From: Gemmatimonas aurantiaca T-27 | GTDB taxonomy: Bacteria > Gemmatimonadota > Gemmatimonadetes > Gemmatimonadales > Gemmatimonadaceae | Direction: 5' to 3' | Length of the DNA: 64,000 bases | NCBI RefSeq assembly: GCF_000010305.1 | Contig: NC_012489.1 | Coordinates: 2,115,646 to 2,179,645, forward strand | Shown here: piece by piece, positions 32,571 to 41,715 of the stretch | Position numbering within the stretch: position 1 is the first letter of the stretch | Layout: every line of letters begins with the position of its first letter | Made by a program: the position numbers and the translations under genes | The notes under the pieces: model-generated | The model's input: the letters and a program-made list of their open reading frames with translations, nothing else | Databases searched by the model: none | Told to the model about the DNA's origin: nothing

Positions 32571-33587
32571 ATGACCAGCCCTCTGTTGGTGGACGACGCG
32601 TCGGAGCAGGAACCCGAAGTGCTCGACACCACGGCCCCCGATTCGACGACAGCAACGCTCCCCGCAGACGCGGCCGAGCCCATCGCTGCGGACGACGGCC
32701 AGCCGACGACGACAGAGCGAAGTGACGCGAGTGTTCCCGCGGCTGCTCCGGTTGTCCCCCCGTCGTCGGCCCCCACCCCCGAACCGTACACGCTTCGGGC
32801 CCATGGGAAATCGCTGACGCTCGACGGCGTACAGCATGTGCCAGGCGAAGGACTCCGCGTGCCGGAAGGGCCAGCGATGCAGCGCGTGCAAACGCTCATG
32901 TCGCGTGGGCTCGAGATGGAAACGTTCGGCCGTCCGCGCATTCGCCAACTGGAGCATGAGAACACCGCGCTGCAGGAAGAGCGTGGTCATGCCGAAGTCC
33001 ATGCGAACGCGATCGTCGCCTGGTTCCAGGATGTCCGCAAGAACCCGGAGACGTTGCTCGCGGCGATCGAGAAGTTCGACCAGTTCGCGCCGACCTTCGA
33101 CGCGCGGGTCGAGCGGTCGCAGTGGGAGCGCGACAAGACGGCATGGGAACGTCAGCAGCGCGTCAATGATCCGACGCCGGAAGAGCAGCACCAGCAGGTG
33201 ATGGGCGCGGTGGTGCAGTCGGCGCAGCAGATGTTGCAGGACGAGCTGGGGCCCAAGTTCAAACTCTCGGCGGAAGACCATCAGGGAATCGCGCAGCGAC
33301 TGCTGCGGCGTCCTGACCTCTATCTGACGCGAGTGAATGGCCAGCTGGCGTTCGACGATACGCGTTTCGCGGAGGATGTGGAGGCTGAAGCGCAGGAACG
33401 CACCAAGATGCGGACCTCGCTGTCAGCGGCCACCGATGCGGCCAGACAGAACGCCGCGGTGCGTGCGGGGACGGTCCCTGCCGTGACAGCGGCACCTGCA
33501 GCCAAGGCGACTCCCGCGCCACCGCGTGATGAGCAGGGGCGGTTCAAGACGAAAGAAGAGTGGGAAGAGGCGATGGCGCTGCGATAG
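32571..33587 (+). CDS. Scaffolding protein
   Basis: 338 residues from ATG 32571, preceded by ACGGAG. The first 70 residues are acidic, Ser/Thr/Ala-rich and disordered. The middle is a helical, Gln/Glu-rich region. The end (PPRDEQGRFKTKEEWEEAM) is a typical scaffold tail, where DEQGRF is frequent. It sits between portal and capsid genes. Confidence 0.75.
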   Translation: MTSPLLVDDASEQEPEVLDTTAPDSTTATLPADAAEPIAADDGQPTTTERSDASVPAAAPVVPPSSAPTPEPYTLRAHGKSLTLDGVQHVPGEGLRVPEGPAMQRVQTLMSRGLEMETFGRPRIRQLEHENTALQEERGHAEVHANAIVAWFQDVRKNPETLLAAIEKFDQFAPTFDARVERSQWERDKTAWERQQRVNDPTPEEQHQQVMGAVVQSAQQMLQDELGPKFKLSAEDHQGIAQRLLRRPDLYLTRVNGQLAFDDTRFAEDVEAEAQERTKMRTSLSAATDAARQNAAVRAGTVPAVTAAPAAKATPAPPRDEQGRFKTKEEWEEAMALR

Positions 33588-33680
33588 CGCCGCCCTCCCC
33601 TGACAACTCAACTCGCGCGATGCGCGCGGCGACGCCCGAGAACGGCGTTGGCCGCGCGTTCGTGTTTCTAGGAGGTACGG

Positions 33681-34958
33681 ATGTCCACAGCGGTGCAGTA
33701 CACGACGGCAGCGATGATGGCGAAGACGCTGCGCAAGGTCGCTGCCGATGCACAGGAAGGATTCAACTTCACGTCCCCCGAAGTGGACGTGCTCAAGAAG
33801 GTGCCGGAAGCGGATGTGGACTACTCGCTCCGCGAAACGCTATTCCCGGCAGATCTGAACGAGACCGGCGGCGTCGCGTCGCTGGTCGACTTCGGCAAGC
33901 TGGCCAATCCGAGTGTGACCGGGCTCGAGGAAGGCATCGGGTATCTGGTGCACTTCAACAAGCGTTTCAATCGGTCGACGCTCACGCGCCTGGTGGCGAA
34001 GGGTAAGTCGAATCAGATCGAAGACCAGTTCAAGTACTCGATGGCGAAGAGCGTGAAGGCGCTCAACCGTCGCGTGTCGATCGGGTTCTGGGGCTCGTCC
34101 AGCGGCATTCTCGCCCTGACCGATACGGACCTCACGACGAGTCTGTCGCAGACGTTGACGATGCGCGCGGCGCACGGCGTCACGGGCCTCGACGATGCCG
34201 GCTACTTGGCCGATCTCTTCGTGCCGGGCGATGCGGCGGGCAATGACGGTGATGGCGTGGCCGTGCTCGAAGCGGGCGTGGTGAAGGGCGTCGGCAAGAT
34301 CACCGCGAAGAGCCGGTCGGGCGGAACGATCACGATTGCCTTCGATGTGGCCCCGACGGCCAGCACCACAAACGGCTTGCAGATCGTGCTGTGCAACGCG
34401 ATCGGCAGCACGCTGACGCAGACGGACTACAACAAGGCACTGGTCGGTTGGGCAGACGCGCTGACGGCCTCCGCGCTGCACTCCATCACGCACCCGGAAT
34501 GGGCGCCGGCGGTCTATGACACGTCGAACGTGCGCTTCTCGCCCCTGCTCTACCAGCGTGGCCGCGATGAAATGGCGCTGCGTGGAGACGGCACCATTTC
34601 GCATGTGTTCTGGGACGCGGCGGTGAAGCGTGATGCGTGGGACAATCGCGCATCGCTCCAGCGGTTCAACGACACCGCCACGTTCACCCTGGACGCCGAC
34701 ATCAAGGCGAAGAACGCCACAAACGTGGTGTCGCGCTTCGTGCCGCCGGGTTGGGTGACGGCGTTCGATGTCTCCAAGGCGGTCAAGCGCGTCGACATCG
34801 TGCCGGCCCTCGACAACAGCTCGAGTGGCGGGTCGGAAGACGGCGGCAAGGAGTACATCGACGAAGCCGGTAAGGTGTACGAGTTGAACCGTATCATGGC
34901 CCTGCAGTGGCGGAACCGCCGCGCCACCTGCGGCTGGACGGGGAAGACGCGCTCGTGA
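33681..34958 (+). CDS. Major capsid protein
   Basis: 425 residues from ATG 33681, with a strong AGGAGGT ribosome-binding site in a 93-base gap, the best such site in the phage, as expected for its most abundant protein. The order portal-scaffold-capsid supports the call. The sequence reads as an HK97-fold type (beta-rich with a long N-terminal arm), but I cannot show that from motifs. Confidence 0.8.
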   Translation: MSTAVQYTTAAMMAKTLRKVAADAQEGFNFTSPEVDVLKKVPEADVDYSLRETLFPADLNETGGVASLVDFGKLANPSVTGLEEGIGYLVHFNKRFNRSTLTRLVAKGKSNQIEDQFKYSMAKSVKALNRRVSIGFWGSSSGILALTDTDLTTSLSQTLTMRAAHGVTGLDDAGYLADLFVPGDAAGNDGDGVAVLEAGVVKGVGKITAKSRSGGTITIAFDVAPTASTTNGLQIVLCNAIGSTLTQTDYNKALVGWADALTASALHSITHPEWAPAVYDTSNVRFSPLLYQRGRDEMALRGDGTISHVFWDAAVKRDAWDNRASLQRFNDTATFTLDADIKAKNATNVVSRFVPPGWVTAFDVSKAVKRVDIVPALDNSSSGGSEDGGKEYIDEAGKVYELNRIMALQWRNRRATCGWTGKTRS

Positions 34959-35773
34959 GCACGGCGGCGCGCGTGCTGGGACGTGCGGTGCCGGAGGCGT
35001 TCGCCGCGCAGTTGGCGGCGGCGTTTCCGCGTCGTGACGGTCTCTCATGGCTCATGGCCCGATGGGAGCCCGGTGAAGACTGGGCGCCCGTCGAACGGTG
35101 GGTCATTTGGGAGATCACGCCCTGGCACGCGTTGCCGACGGCGGACGCGGCCTATCTCCGGATGACGTTGGAGGGGCCGAACCCGCGCGATACGGGGCAC
35201 TACTGCGGTGCTGGGCGCTGCGCGTGCGCCCTCAAGCGCAATCGCTGGACCGGTGGCCGGTCGGAAGCGGTGGACTACTTCCGGCAATGGCAGGTCGCGC
35301 AGGAAATGCGCACGGCTGGCACGCCGGGATTCCCGCGCGTGATCTGGATTGTACAGGGTGACACCGGCGGACATCCGCCCGTGATGGATCCCATCAGCAA
35401 GCAGCTCGCGCAGGCGGCAGGCTTGCCACACGAATTCCCGTCGCCCGGCGATGGCCCATATGCGGATCTCGATCAGCGCGTGATCGAGGGGCTGCTCCAC
35501 AAAGATCGGCTGCGCGACGCCGAAGGGCGGTTGCGCGATGTGTCGAGTGCGGAGCTGGCCGCAGAGGATCGCGACCGCGCACAACACGCCGCGGATCGCG
35601 TGCTCGACTTCATCCTCGAACGCATGAGCGGCAGCGTCGACGAAGCCGCGTGGTTGATCCGCAAGCACGACTCGGCGTTTATCGCGGCGCCGCACGGCAC
35701 GCCGCTCGAATGGACGGACCCCGACACCTTCCGCCAGTCGTTCCGTGACGACTGCGCGCTCATTGCCTCCTGA
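34955..35773 (+). CDS. Hypothetical structural-region protein
   Basis: 272 residues from GTG 34955, overlapping the capsid stop. A CGAGRCAC cluster near residue 87 and Trp-rich segments are the only marks. The C-terminal third is charged and helical. Unrecognised. Confidence 0.6.
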   Translation: MSTAARVLGRAVPEAFAAQLAAAFPRRDGLSWLMARWEPGEDWAPVERWVIWEITPWHALPTADAAYLRMTLEGPNPRDTGHYCGAGRCACALKRNRWTGGRSEAVDYFRQWQVAQEMRTAGTPGFPRVIWIVQGDTGGHPPVMDPISKQLAQAAGLPHEFPSPGDGPYADLDQRVIEGLLHKDRLRDAEGRLRDVSSAELAAEDRDRAQHAADRVLDFILERMSGSVDEAAWLIRKHDSAFIAAPHGTPLEWTDPDTFRQSFRDDCALIAS

Positions 35774-35780
35774 GGACTCG

Positions 35781-36392
35781 ATGTCACTGCGCGAACAGAC
35801 CCAGCACGAAACCCGCCAGACGTACGTGTTCTACGACCAGCATCAGCGGCCGTACTTTGCGAACGTCGACACGCGCTGCCGGCCGCACTTGGCGCCGTGC
35901 ACGCCATTGCAGCCGCAGGGGTGGACGGCGCCCATCATGCCGGACGGGGATTTGATCCGTCCAGACCCGGTCCGTCTCGGCTCGCTCATCATCGACTACG
36001 ACAAGTGGGAAGAGCGGGCGCAGATCGGCGTGAACATCTATGCGCAGATGGAGCGCATGGTGGCCGAGAAGATGTTTGGCGATCAGGCGGCGGAGGCGAT
36101 GGGCCGCCGTGATGCCCGGTTGCTGGCTGAGATCGGCCCGCCTCCGCCGGCCGTGGCATTTGTGCGTGCTGCACGCGCTGGCACCAACAAGTGGGTGCTT
36201 GGCCTTGACCCGGTGATGCCGAAGTGGGCGGAAGCGTTCAAGGACACGTTGCCGCAGTATCGCCCCCTGGCGTTGCTGCGCGATGAAGAAGGTCCGTCCG
36301 CGTTCCCGAACGCCGACGAGGAAGATGGCGAGCCGGTGCGGCGTGGCCCGGGACGTCCGCGCAAGGAACCGACTGAGTCGGTGGCCGCATGA
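35781..36392 (+). CDS. Hypothetical structural-region protein with AT-hook-like tail
   Basis: 203 residues from ATG 35781. The body is unassigned. The C-terminus RRGPGRPRKE fits the AT-hook consensus (GRP core with basic flanks), so it may contact DNA, though such tails are common in phage proteins without proven function. Confidence 0.6.
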   Translation: MSLREQTQHETRQTYVFYDQHQRPYFANVDTRCRPHLAPCTPLQPQGWTAPIMPDGDLIRPDPVRLGSLIIDYDKWEERAQIGVNIYAQMERMVAEKMFGDQAAEAMGRRDARLLAEIGPPPPAVAFVRAARAGTNKWVLGLDPVMPKWAEAFKDTLPQYRPLALLRDEEGPSAFPNADEEDGEPVRRGPGRPRKEPTESVAA

Positions 36393-36775
36393 TCGGGCCG
36401 CGCATCTTTGCGACCACCGGCCAGTTCGTCCTGACCAACGTCGGCGAGAACGCCGCGGCCGCGCTCGTGATGCAATCCCGCCTCAAGTCCGGCACCGGTG
36501 TGACGTGGGGACTGCGGAAGCGGCTCACGGGCACGGGGGATGGCACCACTTACAATGGCGTGACGGTCGTTGATGCTTCCGCCGCGCCGCGGTCCGCGTT
36601 CACGAATATGGCGACCATGGCGGCGGTGTCCGAGTCGACGCCCGTCACGGCCACAGCTCTACCGCAGCTGCACTCGATCATCTGCGACGGCTGCGACGTC
36701 ATTCTCGATGTGCTGAGCGTGACCGGGAACGGCGTGCTCGAAATCGAGATGGCGCCGATCACGGGTGGCACCTGA
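36389..36775 (+). CDS. Hypothetical virion protein
   Basis: 128 residues. Beta-rich, Thr/Val/Ala-rich (FATTGQFVLTNVGENAAAAL, then TNMATMAAVSESTPVTATAL). It could be a capsid decoration or head-completion protein by position. Unrecognised. Confidence 0.55.
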   Translation: MIGPRIFATTGQFVLTNVGENAAAALVMQSRLKSGTGVTWGLRKRLTGTGDGTTYNGVTVVDASAAPRSAFTNMATMAAVSESTPVTATALPQLHSIICDGCDVILDVLSVTGNGVLEIEMAPITGGT

Positions 36776-37037
36776 GGTGACGGACACCGCCGAGCATCGC
36801 GGGCGAACAATCACCGCGAACACGGGCATCAGTATCGCCCTGTTGGCGATCTGCGTGCCGGCTCTGCTCGGTGGCTCGTACGCCATGGGGCGGCAGTCGC
36901 TCCAGATCGAGTCGCAAGAAAAGCGACTGGAGAAGGCCGAAACGACAGTCGAAGCCTTCCGGCTGGAAATCAAAGACCTCACGGCGGCGATCATCTCGCT
37001 GCAAGGTGCCGTGCAGAATAGCGTGGGGAAGCACTGA
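36765..37037 (+). CDS. Single-pass membrane coiled-coil protein
   Basis: 90 residues from GTG 36765 (GTG 36777 also possible). One hydrophobic segment (ISIALLAICVPALLGGSYA) and a coiled-coil tail. It opens the lysis region, where such proteins are often antiholins or holin partners. Confidence 0.6.
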   Translation: MAPEVTDTAEHRGRTITANTGISIALLAICVPALLGGSYAMGRQSLQIESQEKRLEKAETTVEAFRLEIKDLTAAIISLQGAVQNSVGKH

Positions 37038-37408
37038 TGGCCTTCCGCCTCACCCTCCACGGCATCCCGGTTCGTGTCCAGACCAACGTCCGTCCGCTTG
37101 CGTGGATTGGCGTCGAGGGCATGACCTTCGCGCCGCTGATCCTGCTGGCGATGCCGGCGTATCGTGTCGATGCCGGCAATCTCGCACACGAGTTCCGGCA
37201 TGTGCAGCAGGTCGCCGAGATGGATCCTGCGGGCAAAGTGCGCCTCTGGAACACGGTCAAGTTCGTGGCGGACTGGATCTGGCAGCGCATCTGGAAAGGC
37301 TACAAGTCGATCCCGGTGGAAGCGGATGCACACGCAAAAGACGATGTGCTTGCGCGCTCGGTACCAATCGTCAACGCGGTGGCACTGATTCGGCGGGGTG
37401 GGCGGTGA
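37037..37408 (+). CDS. HExxH metallopeptidase-like protein
   Basis: 123 residues. LAHEFRHVQQ (His51, Glu52, His55) is a zinc metallopeptidase motif. SIPVEADAHAKDD (Glu95) gives a likely third ligand, as in DUF4157-like minimal peptidases. A Trp-rich segment (WIWQRIWKGYK) lies between. Position in the lysis cassette suggests a role at the cell envelope or in processing another lysis protein. No signal peptide is visible. Confidence 0.65.
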   Translation: MAFRLTLHGIPVRVQTNVRPLAWIGVEGMTFAPLILLAMPAYRVDAGNLAHEFRHVQQVAEMDPAGKVRLWNTVKFVADWIWQRIWKGYKSIPVEADAHAKDDVLARSVPIVNAVALIRRGGR

Positions 37409-37701
37409 TCCGTCGCAATCCCCTGTTCTTCCGGCAGGACGGCGCGATGGACTTGTCGCAGTTCTTCCTGCTCGTGATCGTCGTGTGGGTCTGTGTCGTG
37501 TTCGTGCTGGCGGGCCTTGAGGTGCTGCGCGTGACCACAGCCGCGTGGGCATTCCTCGGCAGCTTCACGACGCTGGCCTTCATCGCATGGGCCGCTCGTG
37601 ATCGGGCCGAGTTGATCGCCAACAGCAAGACGCCGGGTGCGGTCGCGCAGGGCATCGCTACGGCGACACCGCTCGACATCGACGACGGGCGTGGGCTATG
37701 A
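37405..37701 (+). CDS. Holin candidate
   Basis: 98 residues from GTG 37405. Two hydrophobic segments (FFLLVIVVWVCVVFVLAGL; AWAFLGSFTTLAFIAWA) with a polar head and a charged tail match a class II holin. It overlaps the endolysin start by 4 bases. Holins open the inner membrane so that endolysin reaches peptidoglycan. Confidence 0.65.
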   Translation: MIRRNPLFFRQDGAMDLSQFFLLVIVVWVCVVFVLAGLEVLRVTTAAWAFLGSFTTLAFIAWAARDRAELIANSKTPGAVAQGIATATPLDIDDGRGL

Positions 37702-38192
37702 GTCTCACGCACCCGTCCCCAAATCACTCGGCGCGCTCGCATCGCGTCGAAGCGTTGTGTGTGCACTGGACCGGCGGCAGCTACGCCAGCGCGCTGGACT
37801 GGACACGCCGCAAAGAGTCACAGGTCAGCTATCACGCGATCATCGCGCCGGACGGCGAGGTGGCGTTGTGTGTGCCCTGGGATCGCGCGTCGTGGAGCGT
37901 GGGCGCTTCCAGGCAGCCGGATGACCTGCGATTCACGTTCGGCAGCAAAGGGAACGGCGCGACGGAGAATATCGCGCTGGCCGGCGGACCTCCGACAAAG
38001 CCGACGCCCGCGCAGGTGCAAGTGTTGGTGCGACTACTCCGCGCCCGCATGATCGCGCATCAGTGGCCGCTCACGGAGACGTGGCGGATCGTGGGGCATG
38101 TCGACCTTGCGATGCCTCGCGGTCGGAAGACCGACCCCACGGGTGGCGCGTGGCTCGATCTGGGCGCAGTGCGTCAGGCGGTGTCCGCATGA
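37698..38192 (+). CDS. N-acetylmuramoyl-L-alanine amidase endolysin
   Basis: 164 residues. Amidase_2 fold: VEALCVHWTGG (zinc His23), VSYHAIIAPDG (His46), ENIALAGG, and IVGHVDLAMPRGRKTDPTG (zinc His134 with the late Lys/Asp). It cuts the amide between MurNAc and the stem peptide. No secretion signal is seen, so it needs the holin. Confidence 0.9.
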   Translation: MSLTHPSPNHSARSHRVEALCVHWTGGSYASALDWTRRKESQVSYHAIIAPDGEVALCVPWDRASWSVGASRQPDDLRFTFGSKGNGATENIALAGGPPTKPTPAQVQVLVRLLRARMIAHQWPLTETWRIVGHVDLAMPRGRKTDPTGGAWLDLGAVRQAVSA

Positions 38193-38749
38193 CCTTCCTG
38201 CCCCGCTTCCTCCGCGACGTCCCATTCCTCGCATGGATCGCGATGGGCGTAATGTCGGCCATCGTCGCGCTGATCTACTCGATCGGTGCGTATGGCGATG
38301 CACGCTACGCGGCTGGCAAGCGCGATGCGGCCAGCGGTGCGCGTCTCGACTCGGTGGTGATCGCGCCGTTCGTGGCAAAGCGAGAGGCGGCAGTGCAGCG
38401 CACCGACTCCGCTGTCAAGCGCGTTCGAAAGGCGACCGTGCAGGTGCGTGACGCCATTGCGGTGATGCCGGACAGCGTGCAGCGACTGCCGTCCGTCGCG
38501 CCCGTCGTCATCGCATGCACGACGCTGCAGGAACGCGTCGACTCGCTGCTAGTTCAGGTGGATACAGAACGGGCCGCCCACACCATGGAGCGCTCCGTGC
38601 TCGAAGCGCAGAACAAAGCCGCGCACGCCGTGATCGCGGTGCAAGCGGACTCGATCCGATCGCTGGAGAAGCGGCCGACGTGGATGCAGGCGGGCGGGCT
38701 CGCTATCGGGGGCGCGGTACTCGGCGTGATTGGAGGGCTGCTGCGGTGA
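38189..38749 (+). CDS. Spanin-like membrane protein
   Basis: 186 residues. An N-terminal membrane segment (FLAWIAMGVMSAIVALIYS), a long periplasmic helical region with a coiled coil, and a hydrophobic end (AGGLAIGGAVLGVIGGLL). The Rz-like position directly after the endolysin suggests a spanin that joins the two membranes. No Rz1 lipoprotein partner is found. Confidence 0.55.
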   Translation: MTFLPRFLRDVPFLAWIAMGVMSAIVALIYSIGAYGDARYAAGKRDAASGARLDSVVIAPFVAKREAAVQRTDSAVKRVRKATVQVRDAIAVMPDSVQRLPSVAPVVIACTTLQERVDSLLVQVDTERAAHTMERSVLEAQNKAAHAVIAVQADSIRSLEKRPTWMQAGGLAIGGAVLGVIGGLLR

Positions 38750-40488
38750 GCCTCCTCCTCCTCGCGAAGAATGGCTTCGGGCGCAGCGTGCCTGTTCCGC
38801 CGGAACCGGATCCGCAGGTGCAAGCTGCCGACGTTTGGCGCTGGGACGGTGGCTCTGGTGCTGTGCGCGTAGCGAGCGGGTGGCCCTTGCGTCCTGGGGC
38901 ATTGATGCCTGATGCCCTGAATACCGTGATCGTGCGCGACGACGCGAATCAGGAAGTGTTGCGTAGCGTGGTCGCGTTGCACGGGCGATTTCCGGACGGG
39001 TCATTGCGTGCTGTTGGTATCCAGTTTAACGCTGCGCTCGAGGACGGCGTAGCACGTCAGTTTTCGGTGTCGGTGGGCGCGGGTGTGTGCACCCAAGATT
39101 TGGGGGCGTGGGTGCCGATCGCGTACGACTCGGGCAGCGCAACGCTTCCGGGCGCGCAAAACCTGTGTGCGATCATCCCTGCGGACTCTGCCTATTGGTG
39201 TAGCACATTCAGCGCGTTGACACCGGTGCAACCGGAAGCGCTCGACGTGCCGGACGACATGGCGACGTTCTTCAAGACGACTGGTTCGACGGAGAACACC
39301 TTATCGCGGTGGGCAGATTATCTGCACACGACACAAGGCGACGCCGCAATCGGAGTGTCGACTTACGAGTTCGTACATGGGTTGCTCGTGGCCGCGATGC
39401 GCTCCAATGACGCCACGCGCCGGCGCTGGTTTTACCAGCGGTTCTACGCGTGCCTGCGCTTGCACTTGGGGACCTATGCGATCCCCAGCTACACCGCGGA
39501 CACAGGATCGGGGACCGTGTGGAGTCGCGTCGGTCAAGGCGCGGACCCGTCGTTGCCACTGGGGACCGGCTCGGGCCTCCCACCCGAGTGGCATTCCGTC
39601 ACGGCTATTGGCTTCGCCGCAGGATATCTCGCGACGGCGTGGGCGCAGCCGTGGCGCATTCTCGCGTACTACGGCAGCTCCACCTACGGGACCAATACCG
39701 AAGCCACGGCGATCACGAAGTATGTCGGCGCGAGCGGCACGTCGAGCCCTCGCGTGAACATGATGAATCAGATGTGGCGGATGGCGGCGTACGTTGTTGG
39801 AGCAACGATGCAGGTGAAGGCGCCGCCGTCAGGCTACGGCCCCGGCCGAGACAACGACGTCGCGAGTTGGAGCAACGATTTGCTGTGGAGTCTCAAGGGG
39901 TTGGAGTTGTACCAATACACCACGGCGAATTCCAGCGCGTACGTGGATGGCATCGTGGGTCAACGCTACTCTGTGGCGATTGGGCAGGTAGCTGGGTCGT
40001 TCCCGACGTTTCAGTTGTCCGTGGTGGTGCGCATGCTCCACTTCTACTACAACAACATCGCGGCGGATTCACGAATTCCGGGCTGGATCACGAGCATTGC
40101 CAACATGGTGATGACTCAGTTTCGTCAGGACGGAGCAGTCTACACGATGCCGTACTGGCACGTGGCTGACCCCGAGGACAACACGCCTGTGGCGCTCAAT
40201 GGAGAACCCAACGACCTGAAATGGTACTACAGCTCGTTCTTCTCTGAACTATTCGGGCTTGCGTTCGGGTTCACTGCGAATCCCATCTATCGCACATGGG
40301 CGTTGCGGTGTGGAGCGACGAGCCAGTTGGCGGGTTTCATAAAGAGCTACAAAGCGCTCGGCGAGTACTTCAGCGGGCATCAACAGTCTGCGAAGTACTA
40401 CGTCGATGGCGGTGCAGTGCGCGCGTTCGCAGGCGCCCATCCTAGCGCGATCACATCGCTACCAACGCTCTCTGGGCCGGGGCACTAG
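38746..40488 (+). CDS. Carbohydrate-active-like tail protein
   Basis: 580 residues from GTG 38746. The N-terminal 150 residues (VRVASGWPLRPGAL, FPDGSLRAVGIQFN) resemble the N-terminal part of exo-rhamnogalacturonan lyase/YetA-like enzymes as I know them. The rest is helical with repeated Trp/Tyr-rich hairpins (RRRWFYQRFYACLRLHLGTY, LKGLELYQY), the look of an alpha/alpha toroid. A tail-bound depolymerase against surface polysaccharide would fit. The link is from pattern and untested. Confidence 0.55.
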   Translation: MSLLLLAKNGFGRSVPVPPEPDPQVQAADVWRWDGGSGAVRVASGWPLRPGALMPDALNTVIVRDDANQEVLRSVVALHGRFPDGSLRAVGIQFNAALEDGVARQFSVSVGAGVCTQDLGAWVPIAYDSGSATLPGAQNLCAIIPADSAYWCSTFSALTPVQPEALDVPDDMATFFKTTGSTENTLSRWADYLHTTQGDAAIGVSTYEFVHGLLVAAMRSNDATRRRWFYQRFYACLRLHLGTYAIPSYTADTGSGTVWSRVGQGADPSLPLGTGSGLPPEWHSVTAIGFAAGYLATAWAQPWRILAYYGSSTYGTNTEATAITKYVGASGTSSPRVNMMNQMWRMAAYVVGATMQVKAPPSGYGPGRDNDVASWSNDLLWSLKGLELYQYTTANSSAYVDGIVGQRYSVAIGQVAGSFPTFQLSVVVRMLHFYYNNIAADSRIPGWITSIANMVMTQFRQDGAVYTMPYWHVADPEDNTPVALNGEPNDLKWYYSSFFSELFGLAFGFTANPIYRTWALRCGATSQLAGFIKSYKALGEYFSGHQQSAKYYVDGGAVRAFAGAHPSAITSLPTLSGPGH

Positions 40489-41102
40489 TGGCAAAGATCG
40501 GGAGTCTCTATCTGCCCTTCGGTGGCAGCGCGTTGGACCCTGCACTGCAGGCCACGTCCACTGCGCCTACGTCAGCGACAGAGGATGCCGGCAACCTCGT
40601 GATCGAGTCGCTGGCCGGGAACGTCAAGGCCGGCGTCGAATCAGTCGCGACGTTCGATTGGACAGAGTCTTCGATCACGGTGCACGTCCCGGTCGCGTCC
40701 GGCACGTCGCCGTCAGCCATGTACATCTTTGCGGCAACCTCCACGCTACTCGGCCCGTGTATCAACTATCAGGGTTCGCGGCCGAGTGCTGGAGCGATCA
40801 ACGCGTCTACCGGCTCGTACGGCAACAGTGCGCTGGGTACTGCCGGACGCCCATGGGCTCGTATTGCACACGCGGCAGGAACACTGACCTGGTCGCAGTC
40901 TGCAGATGGTGTCACATGGAGTGTCTTCCACTCAGTGGCCGCGTCCGGTTTCGGCAGCCTCGCCGCGGTCAAGCTGCGCATCATGACTGAAAACGCCAGT
41001 GTGCTGACGTTCCGCATCGCGCAGATCGGACTCCCTCCGGCCGGACCGTCCACCGCGTCCACCGACTACTATCGCCGCCAGCTCGGCGGCCTCACGGAGT
41101 GA
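40488..41102 (+). CDS. Beta-rich tail-associated protein (lectin-like?)
   Basis: 204 residues from GTG 40488. Beta-sandwich-like, with PWARIAHAAGTLTWSQSADGVTW near the middle, a pattern seen in concanavalin-type lectin/glucanase folds. It follows the carbohydrate-enzyme-like gene, so a receptor-binding role is plausible. No motif proves it. Confidence 0.5.
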   Translation: MAKIGSLYLPFGGSALDPALQATSTAPTSATEDAGNLVIESLAGNVKAGVESVATFDWTESSITVHVPVASGTSPSAMYIFAATSTLLGPCINYQGSRPSAGAINASTGSYGNSALGTAGRPWARIAHAAGTLTWSQSADGVTWSVFHSVAASGFGSLAAVKLRIMTENASVLTFRIAQIGLPPAGPSTASTDYYRRQLGGLTE

Positions 41103-41590
41103 CTATGAGTATCGTGATACCGAAGGGGACAACGGACCCGCTCCTCAAGACGGTCACGCAGTTTTTCGGGCAGGTTGCGGCACCACTCACGCCCCTGACC
41201 ACGGGCGTTGCAGGACAGCCGGGCAAAATCCACTTCGGCGACGGTGTGTACGCCGATACGGACAATGACTGGGCGACAACCAGCGAAAGCGGATGGTACA
41301 AGCTGGAGTTGTCTGATGCAGAAGCGGACAACGCGCATTGCACCGGGCACCTCACGCACGCGATCGCGACAGCTGCACCATGGGGGCGCGATGTGTCCAT
41401 CGGGCCTTCAACGACCTACACCGACACCCCGAGCGAATCCGACATCGCCGCCGCCGTCGTCGCCGCCGAGAAGGACGCGCTGGACGGGTTCTTGGCCGGG
41501 GAAGACTCGGTGACCATCGACGGGCAGGCGTATGCCGCCGTGCGCAACGACCCCGCGAAGTACCTCGAATCTCTCACCAAGACGCCCTGA
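41099..41590 (+). CDS. Hypothetical tail-region protein
   Basis: 163 residues from GTG 41099 (ATG 41105 also possible). Beta-rich N-terminal two thirds (GKIHFGDGVYADTDNDWATT) and an acidic, helical end. Unrecognised; possibly a fibre-associated module. Confidence 0.5.
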   Translation: MTMSIVIPKGTTDPLLKTVTQFFGQVAAPLTPLTTGVAGQPGKIHFGDGVYADTDNDWATTSESGWYKLELSDAEADNAHCTGHLTHAIATAAPWGRDVSIGPSTTYTDTPSESDIAAAVVAAEKDALDGFLAGEDSVTIDGQAYAAVRNDPAKYLESLTKTP

Positions 41591-41715
41591 TGCTGCTCTT
41601 CCTGTGGGCCCTGGGCTTTTTCGACGGTACAGGGAACGATGGGCCGGGCCCGGATCCCGGCCCCATCTCCTTCCTCGAGCTACGCCGACGCCGGCGTCGC
41701 ATCGTCGTCGCATGA
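41590..41715 (+). CDS. Very small hydrophobic-head protein
   Basis: 41 residues from ATG 41590. A hydrophobic head (MLLFLWALGFF), a Gly/Pro/Asp linker and a basic end (ELRRRRRRIV). It overlaps both neighbours. It may be only a coupling ORF. Confidence 0.4.
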   Translation: MLLFLWALGFFDGTGNDGPGPDPGPISFLELRRRRRRIVVA

